64,000 nucleotides of DNA from Siphonodentalium dalli (GCA_032622095.1 CP136061.1:57043301-57107300), one strand, 5' to 3'. Shown: positions 1-11,142, numbered from the stretch's first letter. Notes: generated by a model from the sequence alone, not told the origin. Made by a program: numbers and translations.

Positions 1-265
1 GGGTTCAGCAAACCATACGTTGACGAAACTGGCAACACTCTGCGCCAATGTGATTCGGGTCACCGACAACACATAAGACAGCCCGAGTACAGACAAATGA
101 AACTGAGTGAACACCTGAATGTTTGTGGCAACTGAAAATTTAAAATATTTCCATTCCAAAAAATGGAAACACCAAACTGGTTCCAAAGACTCATCAGGGA
201 ATTAACGACATCATCCTGTCAGTACATGAAATGAACTCTACGTTGGTAGGAAAATGATGTAACAA
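1..265 (+). pseudogene. GIY-YIG endonuclease-like remnant (Penelope-like type), copy A
   Basis: The + strand frame starting at base 1 reads a fragment with YVDETGNTLRQ, then HRQHIRQPEYRQ, then KLSEHLNVCGN, a stop, and KFKIFPF. This is the pattern of the GIY-YIG endonuclease domain at the C-terminus of Penelope-like retroelements: YIG-ET-G, a downstream R and H, a 'C-G' turn and a 'KIFPF' strand. YIG has become YVD, the expected catalytic arginine position reads Cys, and a stop follows CGN, so this copy is dead. A homologous remnant lies at about 38005-38366 on the other strand at the same place relative to the element arm. It therefore belongs to the family rather than being a chance insertion. 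The Penelope assignment is from memory of the family pattern. Confidence 0.55.
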
Positions 266-962
266 TGGCAAAAATACTAAATGTATCTTCCTAATCTGAA
301 GAGCTCAACAATGAGCGAAATGTATAATTGCATGTAGAAGATACACATATATCTGTAGTCATTTAAGAAATTAGTTTCTCTATATATAAAATTCATCTTT
401 GTATTTTATGTTAAGTTTTCAATCTTTGAGACACCTCCAGAGTACAGCACTTAATCTGACCCCAATTGATAGGTGCAACATAGCAATAGTAATTTCTGTT
501 ACCATAATATATTGCCTTCATGCTGACCCCAATTGATAGGTTCAACATAGCAATGGTAATTTCTGTTACCATCGTATATTGCCTTCATCATAGCATATTA
601 CACATAGCTATTCAAGAACTCTAATATCAAAGGGGAGGTTGGGGATAAAGTTGACTAATTATTTTACTTCATCAAACACAATCGCGTCCAATTCGTTCCT
701 AACTGCGGTATGCGTTTAAATTTGTATTGCTCTGCCTGACAATCGAGAATAAAATTATTTGTGTTTGTATATTTCGTTGAACAAATTTTGAAAGGAGACT
801 GAACCTTTTGGCACAACAAACATTTTCGACTTGAAAGTTTGACATAGGACATTTCCTCCGAAGACGAGGCCAAATAGACCAACTATTTTCCGTTGGAACT
901 GACAAATCTGCTACATCACCCAATTTCGAGAAAAAAATATATCTTGTCAGATTCACGGTCAG

Positions 963-1255
963 ACCAAACTTCTTCTGATAATCGTCGCACCCATAAGGGA
1001 GTTCACCAGGGTGATTTGCCAGTAACTACTGTTTACCGGACCGACTGGGATTGATCACCTATGTGAGTTCTCTTATGCTTCGGCAGGGAACTGGACTCAC
1101 TAGATGCCTCCTGGTACACGTCACACTCGTATGGGCGATCGACTGTGTGGATTCTCTTGTGTGTTGGTAAGACAAAGCTATTTGACACCCGTCACACTCG
1201 TATGGTCAACTACGGTCATAGCCGTAATGGATTATCGGTTGACTTTGTCATGAAA
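963..1255 (-). pseudogene. C2H2 zinc-finger remnant, copy A right arm
   Basis: The - strand encodes decayed C2H2 modules: a DRPYECDVYQ-type start, a SLPKHKRTH helix with His ligands, and a following GDQS linker. The second cysteine of the CxxC pair is Tyr (CDVY), as in every arm of this family. Frame breaks separate the modules. The remnant reads inward from the element terminus, next to the hinge sequence, as in copies B, C and D. Confidence 0.65.
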
Positions 1256-1294
1256 ATCGTCCAGCGCCCGTAAAAATTAATTGCGTCGGTTTAC

Positions 1295-1510
1295 TGTTAC
1301 GCCAGCTTTTGAAGTAATTTTAATACCACTTTTGAAGTAAAAAACGCCAGCTTTCGAAGTAACTCACCACTTTTGTAATAAAAACGCCAGCTTTTGTAGT
1401 AAAGTGAGGTCTCCGATTTTGAAGTAAAAAACGCCAGCTTTTGTAGTAAAAAAAACTAGGTCTCCACTTTTGTAATAACAAAATTACAGCTTTTGAAGTA
1501 AACTGACTCA
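1295..1510. repeat. Terminal short-repeat array, copy B left arm
   Basis: The array alternates short units of the type 'cgccagcttttgaagtaa' and 'ccacttttgtaataaa', spaced about 16-30 bp apart. It ends at the hinge ('gggcgctgaacgattttcatgac'). The array is the outermost part of the inverted arm. Its apparent reading frames (KSWRFLLQK-like) are products of the repeat and not a gene. Confidence 0.8.
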
Positions 1511-1559
1511 ATACATTTTGACGGGCGCTGAACGATTTTCATGACAAAGTCAACCCGAT

Positions 1560-2290
1560 AATCCATAGTGGCCATCGCCCATACGAGTGTGACGTGGTTT
1601 GAATAGCTTTCAGTCATATCAACACAAGAGAAATCACACAGTCAATCGCCTATACACGTGTGACGTGTACCAAAAGGCACTTAGTGAGTCCGGTTCCGTG
1701 ACAAAAGATTCCACACCGGTAATCGACCATACGAGTGTGACGTGGTTTGAATAGCTTTCAGTTATACCATCACAAGAGAAATCACACAGTCAATCGTCCA
1801 TACACGTGTGACGTGTACCAAAAGGCACCTAGTGAGTCCGGTTCCGTGACAAAAAGAATCCACACAGGTAATCGACCATACGAGTGTGACGTGGCTTGAA
1901 TAGCCTCCAATCATACCAACACAAGATAAATCACACAGTCAATCGCCCATACACGTGTGACTTGTACCAAAGGGCACTTAGTGAGTCCGGTTTCGTGAAA
2001 AAAGATTCCACACAGGTGATCGACCATACGAGCGTGACGTGGTTTGAATAGCCTCCAATCATACCAACACCAGAGAAATCACACAGTCAATCGCCCATAC
2101 ACGTGTGACGTGTAACAAAATATGAGAACACACATATGTGGTCAATCATACGAGTATGCAATGTTGTTCCCAGTCTGTCCGTCAACAAGAGAATCCATGC
2201 TGGTGACAAGATGTGTGTCTGAAGACGTTCTGTCAGTCCAGTAACATGGCAACATGTATATTTCCTCAAAATTGGGGACGTGACAAATGT
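1560..2290 (+). pseudogene. Zinc-finger-derived tandem array, copy B left arm
   Basis: About four modules of roughly 148 bp begin near 1641, 1788, 1938 and 2085 at the repeated phrase 'gtcaatcgcccatac'. Each encodes RPYTCDVYQKALSESGSV followed by a truncated second finger. This is a decayed C2H2 doublet, since two classical fingers would span 168 bp. CDVY replaces CDVC throughout, so metal binding is probably lost. The modules are more alike than random decay would give, which suggests recent array expansion or homogenisation. Confidence 0.7.
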
Positions 2291-2587
2291 ATCAGTTACA
2301 ACGGAAAATAGTTGGTTTATTTGTCCTCTTCTTTGGAAGAACAGTCCTATGTCAAACTTCCAATTCGCAATGTTCCTGGTGCCAAAAGGTTCAGTCTCCT
2401 TTTTGTAATTTTATAGTCAATTATCAATAATGATAAATAAGTTCATTTTCTTAACGTGGTTCATTCTGATTGGCCAACTATGAAACAAAGGACGAAAGTC
2501 CAGATGTCAGGTGATTAAGAATGCCATACAACAAGACACCGATTCTGCATAATTTCACGAGTCATTGTCCCAGTTAGAATAATATTA

Positions 2588-2685
2588 GATGACTTGTCTA
2601 TTTTTGTTATATTAACTTTTTTATGTACTAGATACTATATAAGATTTGTCATGAAATAAACTATTCTATTCTATTCAATTCTATT
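2588..2685 (+). mobile_element. 5'-truncated LINE 3' tail (about 98 bp)
   Basis: This segment ends in '...gtcatgaaataaactattctattctattc', a typical non-LTR 3' tail with a short (TATTC)n repeat. The homologous core of copy C (about 16320-16350, opposite orientation) runs straight through from 'ttagaataatatta' to 'tcatgcacgtgc' without it. The insertion is therefore defined by an empty site. Confidence 0.6.
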
Positions 2686-2763
2686 ATCATGCACGTGCTA
2701 CAGAATAATAAGTCAAAGATGTTCATTCAATTTACAACTGAAAAACAATCTCCTTTGGACACT

Positions 2764-3986
2764 TTAATAACGAGAGATAATGGTTCCTGGAATTACAAAC
2801 TAAATTATTGAACATACTCACGTCTGTTACGGGATTGTGTTATATCGTTCGAGACTTCGTGACAGCTCTAGAACCTTCAAAAGAGGGAACAGTATAACAA
2901 GAAAATCGCATACCACATCGCTGTGTAGATCCGGCCTCTTTGGGCGCTACAGTTGTAATGTTTTATCATAACATTTAATGTTCAGGCATTATGCTGTGGT
3001 GATTCTCCATGGCGGCCAGTGGAGCCCGTGTTCCGAGCGTGTATTATACCATGTGGTAGCTATGCCTGCGATTGCATTGTTGAATGTGAGTCCTCTGCGA
3101 GTGGGAGATGTCAACATTGGCCACAATCGCCAGTAACTGGTGTTGCCCTGAATAGGGCAGGTATGTTACGATAAGTTGCTGGTAAGTCGAGGGCAATACT
3201 ATTGGGAAGGGACTGGCATATATTCTATTTTGTGTTATACATAATTGCTCATCAATCCCAGCTTGCACCGATGGTTTGCAGTATATCAATAAATTCATTG
3301 TTACGATAAGTTGCTGGTAAGTCGAGGGCAATACTATTGGGAAGGGACTGGCATATATTCTATTTTGTGTTATACATAATTGCTCATCAATCCCAGCTTG
3401 CACCGATGGTTTGCAGTATATCAATAAATTCATTGTTGTATTTAATAACGAGAGATAATGGTTCCTGGAATTACAAACTAAATTATTGAACATACTCACG
3501 TCTGTTACGGGATTGTGTTATATCGTTCGAGACTTCGTGACAGCTCTAGAACCTTCAAAAGAGGGAACAGTATAACAAGAAAATCGCATACCACATCGCT
3601 GTGTAGATCCGGCCTCTTTGGGCGCTACAGTTGTAATGTTTTATCATAACATTTAATGTTCAGGCATTATGCTGTGGTGATTCTCCATGGCGGCCAGTGG
3701 AGCCCGTGTTCCGAGCGTGTATTATACCATGTGGTAGCTATGCCTGCGATTGCATTGTTGAATGTGAGTCCTCTGCGAGTGGGAGATGTCAACATTGGCC
3801 ACAATCGCCAGTAACTGGTGTTGCCCTGAATAGGGCAGGTATGTTACGATAAGTTGCTGGTAAGTCGAGGGCAATACTATTGGGAAGGGACTGGCATATA
3901 TTCTATTTTGTGTTATACATAATTGCTCATCAATCCCAGCTTGCACCGATGGTTTGCAGTATATCAATAAATTCATTGTTGTATTT
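2764..3986. repeat. Tandem duplication in copy B core (678-bp offset, internal 135-bp duplication)
   Basis: The segment starting 'ttaataacgagagataatgg' at 2764 recurs at 3442, an offset of 678 bp. Within the first unit, the block starting 'gttacgataagttgctgg' at 3165 is repeated at 3300 (135 bp). The second unit has it once (3843). The copies are nearly identical, so both events look recent. An open - strand frame crosses the duplications (RIYASPFPIVLPSTYQQL repeated), but it matches nothing recognised and is probably incidental. Confidence 0.85.
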
Positions 3987-4954
3987 AGTTTTTTTTTTGG
4001 AAAGGGGTTACCACATTGCGAGCAGCGCACGGTCTGGGCGTTTATAACTAACGTAGTTGAAAATGAGGGGAGTAGTAATTATGAGCTACATTGTAGATCT
4101 AGATATCAATCATGATCGACCAGTGATATCTCAAAATAATTCATCATTGTTTTTATGTTAAGTTATCAGTCCGTGAGACACAATAACCTTCCCTGACTAT
4201 AGTACACCACTTAGTCTGACCCCAGTTGATAGGTGCAACATAGCAATAGTAAATATGTATACCATCATATATTGTCTTCATGATAGAATATTGATTTCAT
4301 TTATTGACCATAATAAACAAAACAGATTCAGATAGCAGAATTGTTGATGTGGATGAGAGGCGATAAGGGATCAAGCTATACAATATTATACATAACTATT
4401 CAAGAACTATAGCGTCTAAGGGGAGGTTGAGGATAAATTTGACTAATTATTATTTAACTACACAACAACATCGTTCCATTCATTCTTAATTTTGTTATGC
4501 GTTTCATTTTGTATTGCTGTGCCTGACAATTGACAATAAAATAGTTAATTGTATTCGTATATTGTGTTGGATAAATTTGGAAAGGAGACTGAACCTTTTG
4601 GCATCAAGAACATTGAGATTTGAAAGTTTAACTTTCCCTGTATAGCGACATAATGCCATCGAATCCGTTATTTTATATACTCAATCATCAGAGTGTATGT
4701 GAACCCAACGGTTTCCACACAACACATTACTGACTCTCGTGTTTTATAGCTGGCCACGTTTGACGTAGTTATAATACTTCGGTTATGTGACATAATTTTA
4801 ATGATTGAAAATTGTTGTTAATGTCGCCTTCCAGAGACGAATCTAATAAACCAAACATTTTCTGCTGTCCCTAACGCGTCGGGTCACCTAATTTCGAGGG
4901 TACGAATATGCAATTAAAAGTGAGGCCAATAATAAATATACCAACTATTTTCCG

Positions 4955-6240
4955 TTGGAACTAATACATCAGCTAATTTCGAGAAACTATATATGTCGTC
5001 AAGTTACTGGACTGACAAAACGTCTTCAGTCTTGTCTGACTCAATGTAACATCGAACTTCTTCTGACAACGGTCGCACTTGTAAGGGCATTCAATAGTGC
5101 GGGTTGTCAGGCTGACTGGGAACAATCTTATATACTCGTATGATTGATCACATATGTGTGTTCATATGCTTAGGCAGGGAAACGGACTCACTAAATCCCG
5201 TTCGGTACACGTCACACTTATATGGGCGATTGACTCTATAAATTATCTTCTGTTATGACTGAAGGCTATTGGAACCACGTCACATGCATATGGTCGATTA
5301 CCGGTGTGGATTCTTTTGTCACGGAACCGGACTCACTAAGTGCCTTTTGGTACACGTCACACGCGTATGGGCGATTGACTGTGATTTCTCTTGTGTTGGT
5401 ATGACTGAAGGATATTCGAACCTCGTCACATGCATATGGTCGATTACCGGTGTGGATTCTTTTGTCACGGAACCGGACTCACTAAGTGCCTTTTGGTACA
5501 CGTCACACGCGTATGGGCGATTGACTGTGTGATTTCTCTAGTGTTGGTATGACTGAAGGATATTCGAACCTCGTCACATGCATATGGTCGATTACCGGTG
5601 TGGATTCTTTTGTCACGGAACCGGACTCACTAAGTGACTTTTGGTACACGTCACACGCGTATGGGCGATTGACTGTGTGTTTTATCTTGTGTTGGTATGA
5701 CTGAATGATATTCGAACCACGTCACATGCATATGGTCGATTACCGGTGTGGATTCTTTTGTCACGGAACCGGACTCACTAAGTGCCTTTGGTACACGTCA
5801 CACGCGTATGGGCGATTGACTGCGTGATTTCTCTTGTGTTGGTATGACTGAAGGATATTCGAACCTCGTCACATGCATATGGTCGATTACCGGTGTGGAT
5901 TCTTTTGTCACGGAACCGGACTCACTAAGTGACTTTTGGTACACGTCACACGCGTATGGGCGATTGACTGTGTGATTTATCTTGTGTTGGTATGACTGAA
6001 TGATATTCGAACCACGTCACATGCATATGGTCGATTACCGGTGTGGATTCTTTTGTCACGGAACCGGACTCACTAAGTGCCTTTTGGTACACGTCACACG
6101 CGTATGGGCGATTGACTGTGTGACTTATCTTGTGTTGGTATGACTGAACGCTATTCAAACCACGTCACTCTCGTATGGTCGATTAACGGTGTGGATTCTT
6201 TTGTAACGGAACTGGACTAAATATATTCAGTCACAAGTCA
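4955..6240 (-). pseudogene. Zinc-finger-derived tandem array, copy B right arm
   Basis: The mirror of the left-arm array, read on the - strand. About six to seven near-identical modules of roughly 148 bp carry 'cgattaccggtgtggattc' near 5294, 5442, 5588, 5735, 5884, 6031 and 6180. Each encodes the CDVYQKALSESGSVTKEST phrase. The outermost part (4955-5150) matches the copy A and C remnants. The count differs from the left arm, so the array expanded after the arms formed. Confidence 0.7.
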
Positions 6241-6309
6241 CACTCGTATGGGCGATGGCCACTATGGATTATCGGGTTGACTTTGTCATGAACATCTTTC
6301 AGCGCCCGT

Positions 6310-6757
6310 CAAAATGTGTTGAGTCAGTTTACTTCAAAAGCTGTAATTTTGTTATTACAAAAGTGGAGACCTAGTTTTTTTTACTACAAACGCTGGCGTT
6401 TTTTACTTCAAAAGCGGAGACCTCACTTTACTACAAAAGCTGGCGATTTTATTACAAAAGTGGTAAGTTACTTCAAAAGCTGGCGTTTTTTACTTCAAAA
6501 GTGGAGACCTACTTCAAAAGTGGTCAGTTACTTCAAAAGCTGGCGTAACAGTTTACTTCAAAAGCTGTAATGTTTTTATTACAAAAGTGGAGACATGGTT
6601 TTTTTTCCTCAAAAGCTGGCAATTTTTATTACAAAAGCTGAGACCTCACTTTATTACAAAGGCTGGTGATGTTATTACAAAAGTGTTGAGGTGCTCAAAA
6701 GAAAGCTGGCGATTTTTACTTCAAAAGTGGAGACCTACTTCAAAAGCTGGCGTAACA
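6310..6757. repeat. Two abutting terminal short-repeat arrays (B right end, A right end)
   Basis: 6310-6550 is the right terminal array of copy B and 6551-6757 is the outer part of copy A's array. They are separated by the GTTTAC duplication. Both consist of 'tacttcaaaagctggcg', 'ttattacaaaagtggagacct' and similar units. Each block ends in GCTGGCGTAACA. Confidence 0.8.
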
Positions 6758-7024
6758 AATGTCGCTATTATTATTCCCCGCAAACGGAAGTTTTGGCGGG
6801 GGATATAGATATGGGCTCCGATCGTCCGTCCGTGAGTCCGCCCGTACATCCGTAACAAATATGAAGCTCTATGTCTTGGTCACCGTCGGTCGGATTTTAA
6901 TAATCTTCGGTGTGTTGAATCAACATGTCGGAAAGAGTATTTACAAACAGCGGGTTTCGTCCATTGATGTTTTCCATAGTTACAGGCCATTGTTGAGAAA
7001 TGTGACAATATGAAAATGTATTTT
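6758..7024. repeat. CCGTCCG-rich unique flank leading into the tandem repeat
   Basis: This stretch holds 'ggcgggggatatagatatgggctccg' followed by short 'ccgtccgt' runs. A similar 'ccgtccgtctg' run is at about 20405. No gene is supported here. Confidence 0.35.
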
Positions 7025-9480
7025 ACGCTTTGCATGACTAAATCTTTCGGCACACCATATAGGCCACATCCCTCGTCCGTGAATCGTTTGGGTTGCACTA
7101 GATGCATGGGAGCTGTCAAATTTGTTTTTTAAACATGGCCACCAGCAACCATCTTGTTTATCTGGACATGTGTGGACTTTTGACTGTCCGTACATAAATC
7201 TCAACCAATGGTTATATGATCTAAATTAAATTTTGTATGGAGGTTCACCATCGTGATTACTTTCAAAAGAGGGGCAAATGACGCTGTTTTCGTTTTCCGT
7301 ATTATAGTTATCCTTATTTAGTTATCTGGAAATCATTTCTTTTTGTCCGTTCGCTCAGATATTTCAGCCCTGGGTTGTCGGATCTGAATAAAATTTGGCA
7401 TTGAGGTTTGCCATCATGAATTCTTCCAAAGAGTGCCCAAATTAAGTTGTTTGAATTCAGTTTGTCTGAGTTATTGACCTTAGTTTGTAAATATTTCACG
7501 ATTTTTGGTCTGTCAAAACTGAAAACAAATATGAACCTATTTCAATAATGTTTAGTATTCACGCAGGTTTTATTCAGTCATCACATGCCAGATTGACATA
7601 TTTCGAATTACGCCACATCAAAAAGTTAATAAATCGCATTCTCGGCGGAAAGGAGATACTCTGGGCAGTGCACTTGTTTCAATTTATTTGCATTTGACTT
7701 CTTGCATAATCATACATTATCAGTCACATGCTTTTTAGCCCATCTTTACTTTGTAAAGTTTGAACATTTGCCATTGGTTGTCATCCTTCCGTCAACAATT
7801 TCTGTTGTCTCGTCCTACATGCCGCAACCGATCATCACCAACTGTCATATGGATCTTCGGGGTGACCTCTAGATGGCAGCCATAAATAGTTTCCGAAATT
7901 CGTTAAAAACAGCCGCCGGCAGCCATTTTGGATTTCAAATTTGAATCCATCGGCTCATCCTGCAGCCCGAATTGTTTCGATGAAAAATGTGGCCGCCAGC
8001 AGCCATTTTGAATTTGACTCTTTGCATGGCTAAATCCTTTGCTTCACCCTACAGGCCACATCCCTCATCTGATCGCCACCAACCTTCATATGGGTCATCG
8101 TGGTGTCTAAATGGGAGCCATCGATTGTTTACGAAATTCGTTAAAACAAATCATGGCCACCAGCAGCCATCTTGGATTTAACTCTTTACATGACTATTCG
8201 GCACATCATACAGGCCACATAACTCATCCGGTCATCACCAAACTTCATTTCGATCTTTATGGTGACCTCTAGATGGGAGCCATATATTATTTATGAAATT
8301 CGTTAAAAAAAACATGGCCGCCAGCAGCCATCTTGGATTTCAAATTTGAATCCATTGGCACACCCTGTAGCCCGCATATATCGAAGAAATGTTTTGTAAG
8401 TTTACAGACATGATTAGGATCACCTCTAGATGAGAGCTATCAAATTTTAACCATTTTCGATGAAAAACATGGCCGCCTGCATTCATCTTGGATTTTACTC
8501 TTTGCATGACTAAATTCTTTGGCACGTCCTACAGCCCACGTCCCTCTCCCGATTGTCACCAAACTTTATACGGTTTATTTGGGTGCCCACTAGATGGGAG
8601 CAATCAAACTATTCCAAATTTCGTGAACAACATGGCCGTCAGCAGCCATCTTGGATTGTATTCTTGGTATGACTAAATATGGCACTCTACAGGTTACATC
8701 TCTCACTCGATCGTCACCAAACTTCATATGGATCTTCGAGGTGACATATACCTGGGAGCTATCGATTTTTCCCCCCGAAATTCGATAAAAAAAACATGGC
8801 CACCAGCAGCCTTCTTAATTTCAAATTGAATCCATCGGCTCAGCCCGCATTTATTAGAGAATAGTTTTGAAAATTTGCATGATCATCTCTAGATAGGAGC
8901 CATCGAATCGAATTTGAATTTTTTTCGATGAAAAACATAGCCGTCGGCAGCCATCTTGGATTTTGCTCTTTGTATAACTAAATCCTTTGACACACCAAAA
9001 AGACCACATCTTGTATGGATCTGCATGGTGACTTCTAGATGGGAGCCATCGATTTTTTCCGAAATTCGTAGAAAAACAGCTGCCAGCGGCCATTTTGGAT
9101 TTGAATCTCTGCATGACTAAATATAACTGCACATTCTACAGGCCACACCCTCGTCCAATCGTCGGCAAACTTAATATTGATCTTCCGAGTGACATCTAGA
9201 TGTGAGCCATCAATTATTTCCGAAATTCGAAAGAAAAAAACATAGCTTCCAGCGGCCATCTTGGATTTTACTCTTTGCCTGACTAAATCCATCGGCACAC
9301 CCTAGAGGCCACACTCCTCGTCCAATCGTCACCAAACTTCATTTAGATCTTCGGAGTTACCTCTAATTTGGAGCCATCGACTATATCATAACTTTGTTAT
9401 AAAACATGGCTGCCAGCAGCCATCTTGGATTTCAAATTTGAATCCATACGCACACCCCGCAGCTCACATTTATTGGTCAA
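7025..9480. repeat. Degenerate tandem repeat, unit about 160 bp
   Basis: The phrase 'ccagcagccatcttggattt' or a close variant recurs near 7140, 7920, 7998, 8165, 8325, 8485, 8645, 8800, 8950, 9085, 9255 and 9415. It is followed by 'tctttgcatgactaaatcctttggcacaccctacaggccacatc' and 'ggtgacctctagatgggagccatcgatt' variants. Spacings near 80 and 160 bp imply a compound unit. Many short open frames (VMQRVKSKMAAGS-like) are by-products of the repeat. The region 7205-7740 is more diverged and may not belong to it. Confidence 0.7.
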
Positions 9481-10228
9481 TTGTTTGAAATGAAAATAAT
9501 TTTATCTACACAATACAAGACTCTTACAGTAACGTTTTGGCAGCAAAAAATAAACTCCTTCCCAAGTTGAGCTACAGTGTCATTGACACTTTCATTATGA
9601 ACTATTATATGTTGCTATATTTTTGGGAATATAATTAATTAACCCCTTCCAACCGACTATAGACATATGCTATCTGATTTGATAACTAAAATATTTCTCA
9701 TGCGAAGGTGTTTATATTTCATAGTTTATGACAGACCCCTGACATATATAGTTAGGGTCATAATTTGGTTGATAGTCTTAAACATTAAAACGAAGGGCGG
9801 CCTTCGTCGTATGTTATAATTTAGAAATATCATTTATCAAATAATGATAATTTCCTCAATAATTCACAAAACATGCTTTGTGTCAGAGAAAATGCAGGGC
9901 GAGTGTTGTTTAGTTTCTTGTAAAAAGCACAGTGAATTGATTAAGTAGTCACGATATTGCGTCATCCTTATTTAGATTCGTGCGCATTATACGTTATGAG
10001 TTGTAAAACCCCTAATATGGTGTGTCTACAACTTACAACTCACAACACTATCATTGTACATTCCTTATTTGGTATGTGATGTAATTACCATAGGTTATGA
10101 GAAAATACTAACTTGATTTAAAAATAATCATCTCTTTGCAAGAACAAATATATTACACTTGTTCTGTGTGACCATGTACGTAAAGTGGATAACTGGATTT
10201 TGAACTAACAGCGGGTAGAATGGATCGA
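9481..10228. other. No gene seen
   Basis: AT-rich sequence with short hairpins such as 'gggcggccttcg'. No coding, RNA or repeat structure could be supported. Confidence 0.5.
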
Positions 10229-11142
10229 TTAAAATAAAATTTCGTGTGATTTGAATGCGATTGTTGATTGTTGATTAATAGCCTTCCACGGCGATTTGTA
10301 GATGGTGCCACGCTTGGTGGTCATTATAATTTCATGTGGGAGGGTGGGGTAATTTATGCAACATGAGTGGTGGGATGTATTGGTACATGGTAAGCCGTGG
10401 TGCTTGGTCGGGACACTTGAAGATTTGTAACAACTCGGGGTCATGAAAACCGTTCCGATTGTGAAATGTATGATTGAACTATTTCGAAGAGTCTAGCATT
10501 ACTATCATCGTCAAGAGTATAATCTCCAAAGAGAATGCTTTGGATTGAATTAATGGTAATGTTTACAGTTCTAATGCGGTCGGCCATTGTAGATCTAATG
10601 TTACTATATTTTCGACAGTGTAAAAAGTAATGGGACGCATCTTCCAGTGGATATCCACATGTGCATTGAGTAGTGGTTGATATATAGTTAACGTACTGGT
10701 CAAAGTTTAAGTCGCTGCAGTTATTGCGCAAACGGCAATGTAAAATATTGAGAGTTCTCCGGCCATTATTATATTATAAAGGATGTTTTGGTATATGTTG
10801 CTGTTCCATATAAGACACATTCATGGCCCTTATGATGACCTCTTTCTTAGCTTTGGTGGGAGCGACTTCAATATTCGGTTCCATTCAGTTGCCATGATGG
10901 GGATGAAAGTATTTTCCATATGTTTCGTTTTATATAAGTTGAGTCTATATCGCAATGGGTATCTAACAAAATATTCAATTTCATCAAGTACCATTTGAGG
11001 CAGAATATCGTTAACAAATGTTGGTGCTTTGTTGTTGATTACTCGTAGCCAAGTACGTGTTTTGCGATATTTTCTTCTTTTTGATAAGCGTTGCCATCCA
11101 AGCTCACTTATAATTTGATCATCGGGCACCGAACGTGTTAAC
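10229..11142 (-). pseudogene. Non-LTR retrotransposon 3' part: C-terminal RT region and CCHC-like tail
   Basis: On the - strand, 11136 down to about 10830 encodes SELGWQRLSKRRKYRKTRTW through PIMATEWNRILKSLPP. After a frameshift, 10770 to 10441 encodes RLRNNCSDLNFDQY, CTCGYPLEDASHYFLHC and RLFEIV. This is the C-terminal end of a jockey/CR1-like LINE ORF2, with its cysteine-rich Cx1CxnHxxxxC tail. Downstream (10440-10229) would be 3' untranslated sequence. It is the continuation of the fragment at 17389-17760, separated from it by copy C. The frameshift shows it is dead. Confidence 0.75.

Larger units (their letters stand above)
1295..6550. mobile_element. Foldback element copy B, complete, TSD GTTTAC
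   Basis: The element starts TGTTACGCCAGC at 1295 and ends GCTGGCGTAACA at 6550. It is flanked by GTTTAC at 1289-1294 and 6551-6556. Removing it joins ...gtcggtttac to ttcaaaagctgtaat..., the normal start of a terminal array in this family (compare 6325-6355), so it inserted into copy A. The arms are inverted: array, hinge, zinc-finger modules (about 4 on the left, 6-7 on the right) and tail. The core (about 2410-4080) contains a 98-bp LINE tail and a large tandem duplication. No transposase is recognisable, so it looks non-autonomous. Confidence 0.85.
1..6757. mobile_element. Foldback element copy A (partial, interrupted by copy B)
   Basis: Copy A is visible as 1-1294 plus 6551-6757. It runs off the left edge of the window and is split by copy B. 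The right terminus reads GCTGGCGTAACA and ends at 6757. Reading inward from it there is a terminal short-repeat array, a hinge (ttgactttgtcatgaaaatcgtccagcgcccg, about 1228-1270), zinc-finger remnants on the - strand (about 963-1255), an AT-rich tail, and a GIY-YIG-like remnant on the + strand (1-265). The same order occurs in copy D in mirror image. The left terminus and its target duplication lie outside the window. The six bases after 6757 are AATGTC, so the missing left flank should end in that sequence if the copy is otherwise intact. Confidence 0.75.

Noticed and set aside
1320-1511. Open frames reading KSWRFLLQK / KAGDFITKV in the terminal arrays (also 6316-6808, 11138-11371, 17182-17418, 36082-36324)
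   Set aside because: The short nucleotide repeats give open frames in several phases. There is no conserved protein.
3044-3499. 151-residue open frame on the - strand (and a similar 102-residue one at 3722-4030)
   Set aside because: It spans the tandem duplications and repeats itself. It matches nothing recognised and lies in a transposon core, so it is a by-product of the duplication.
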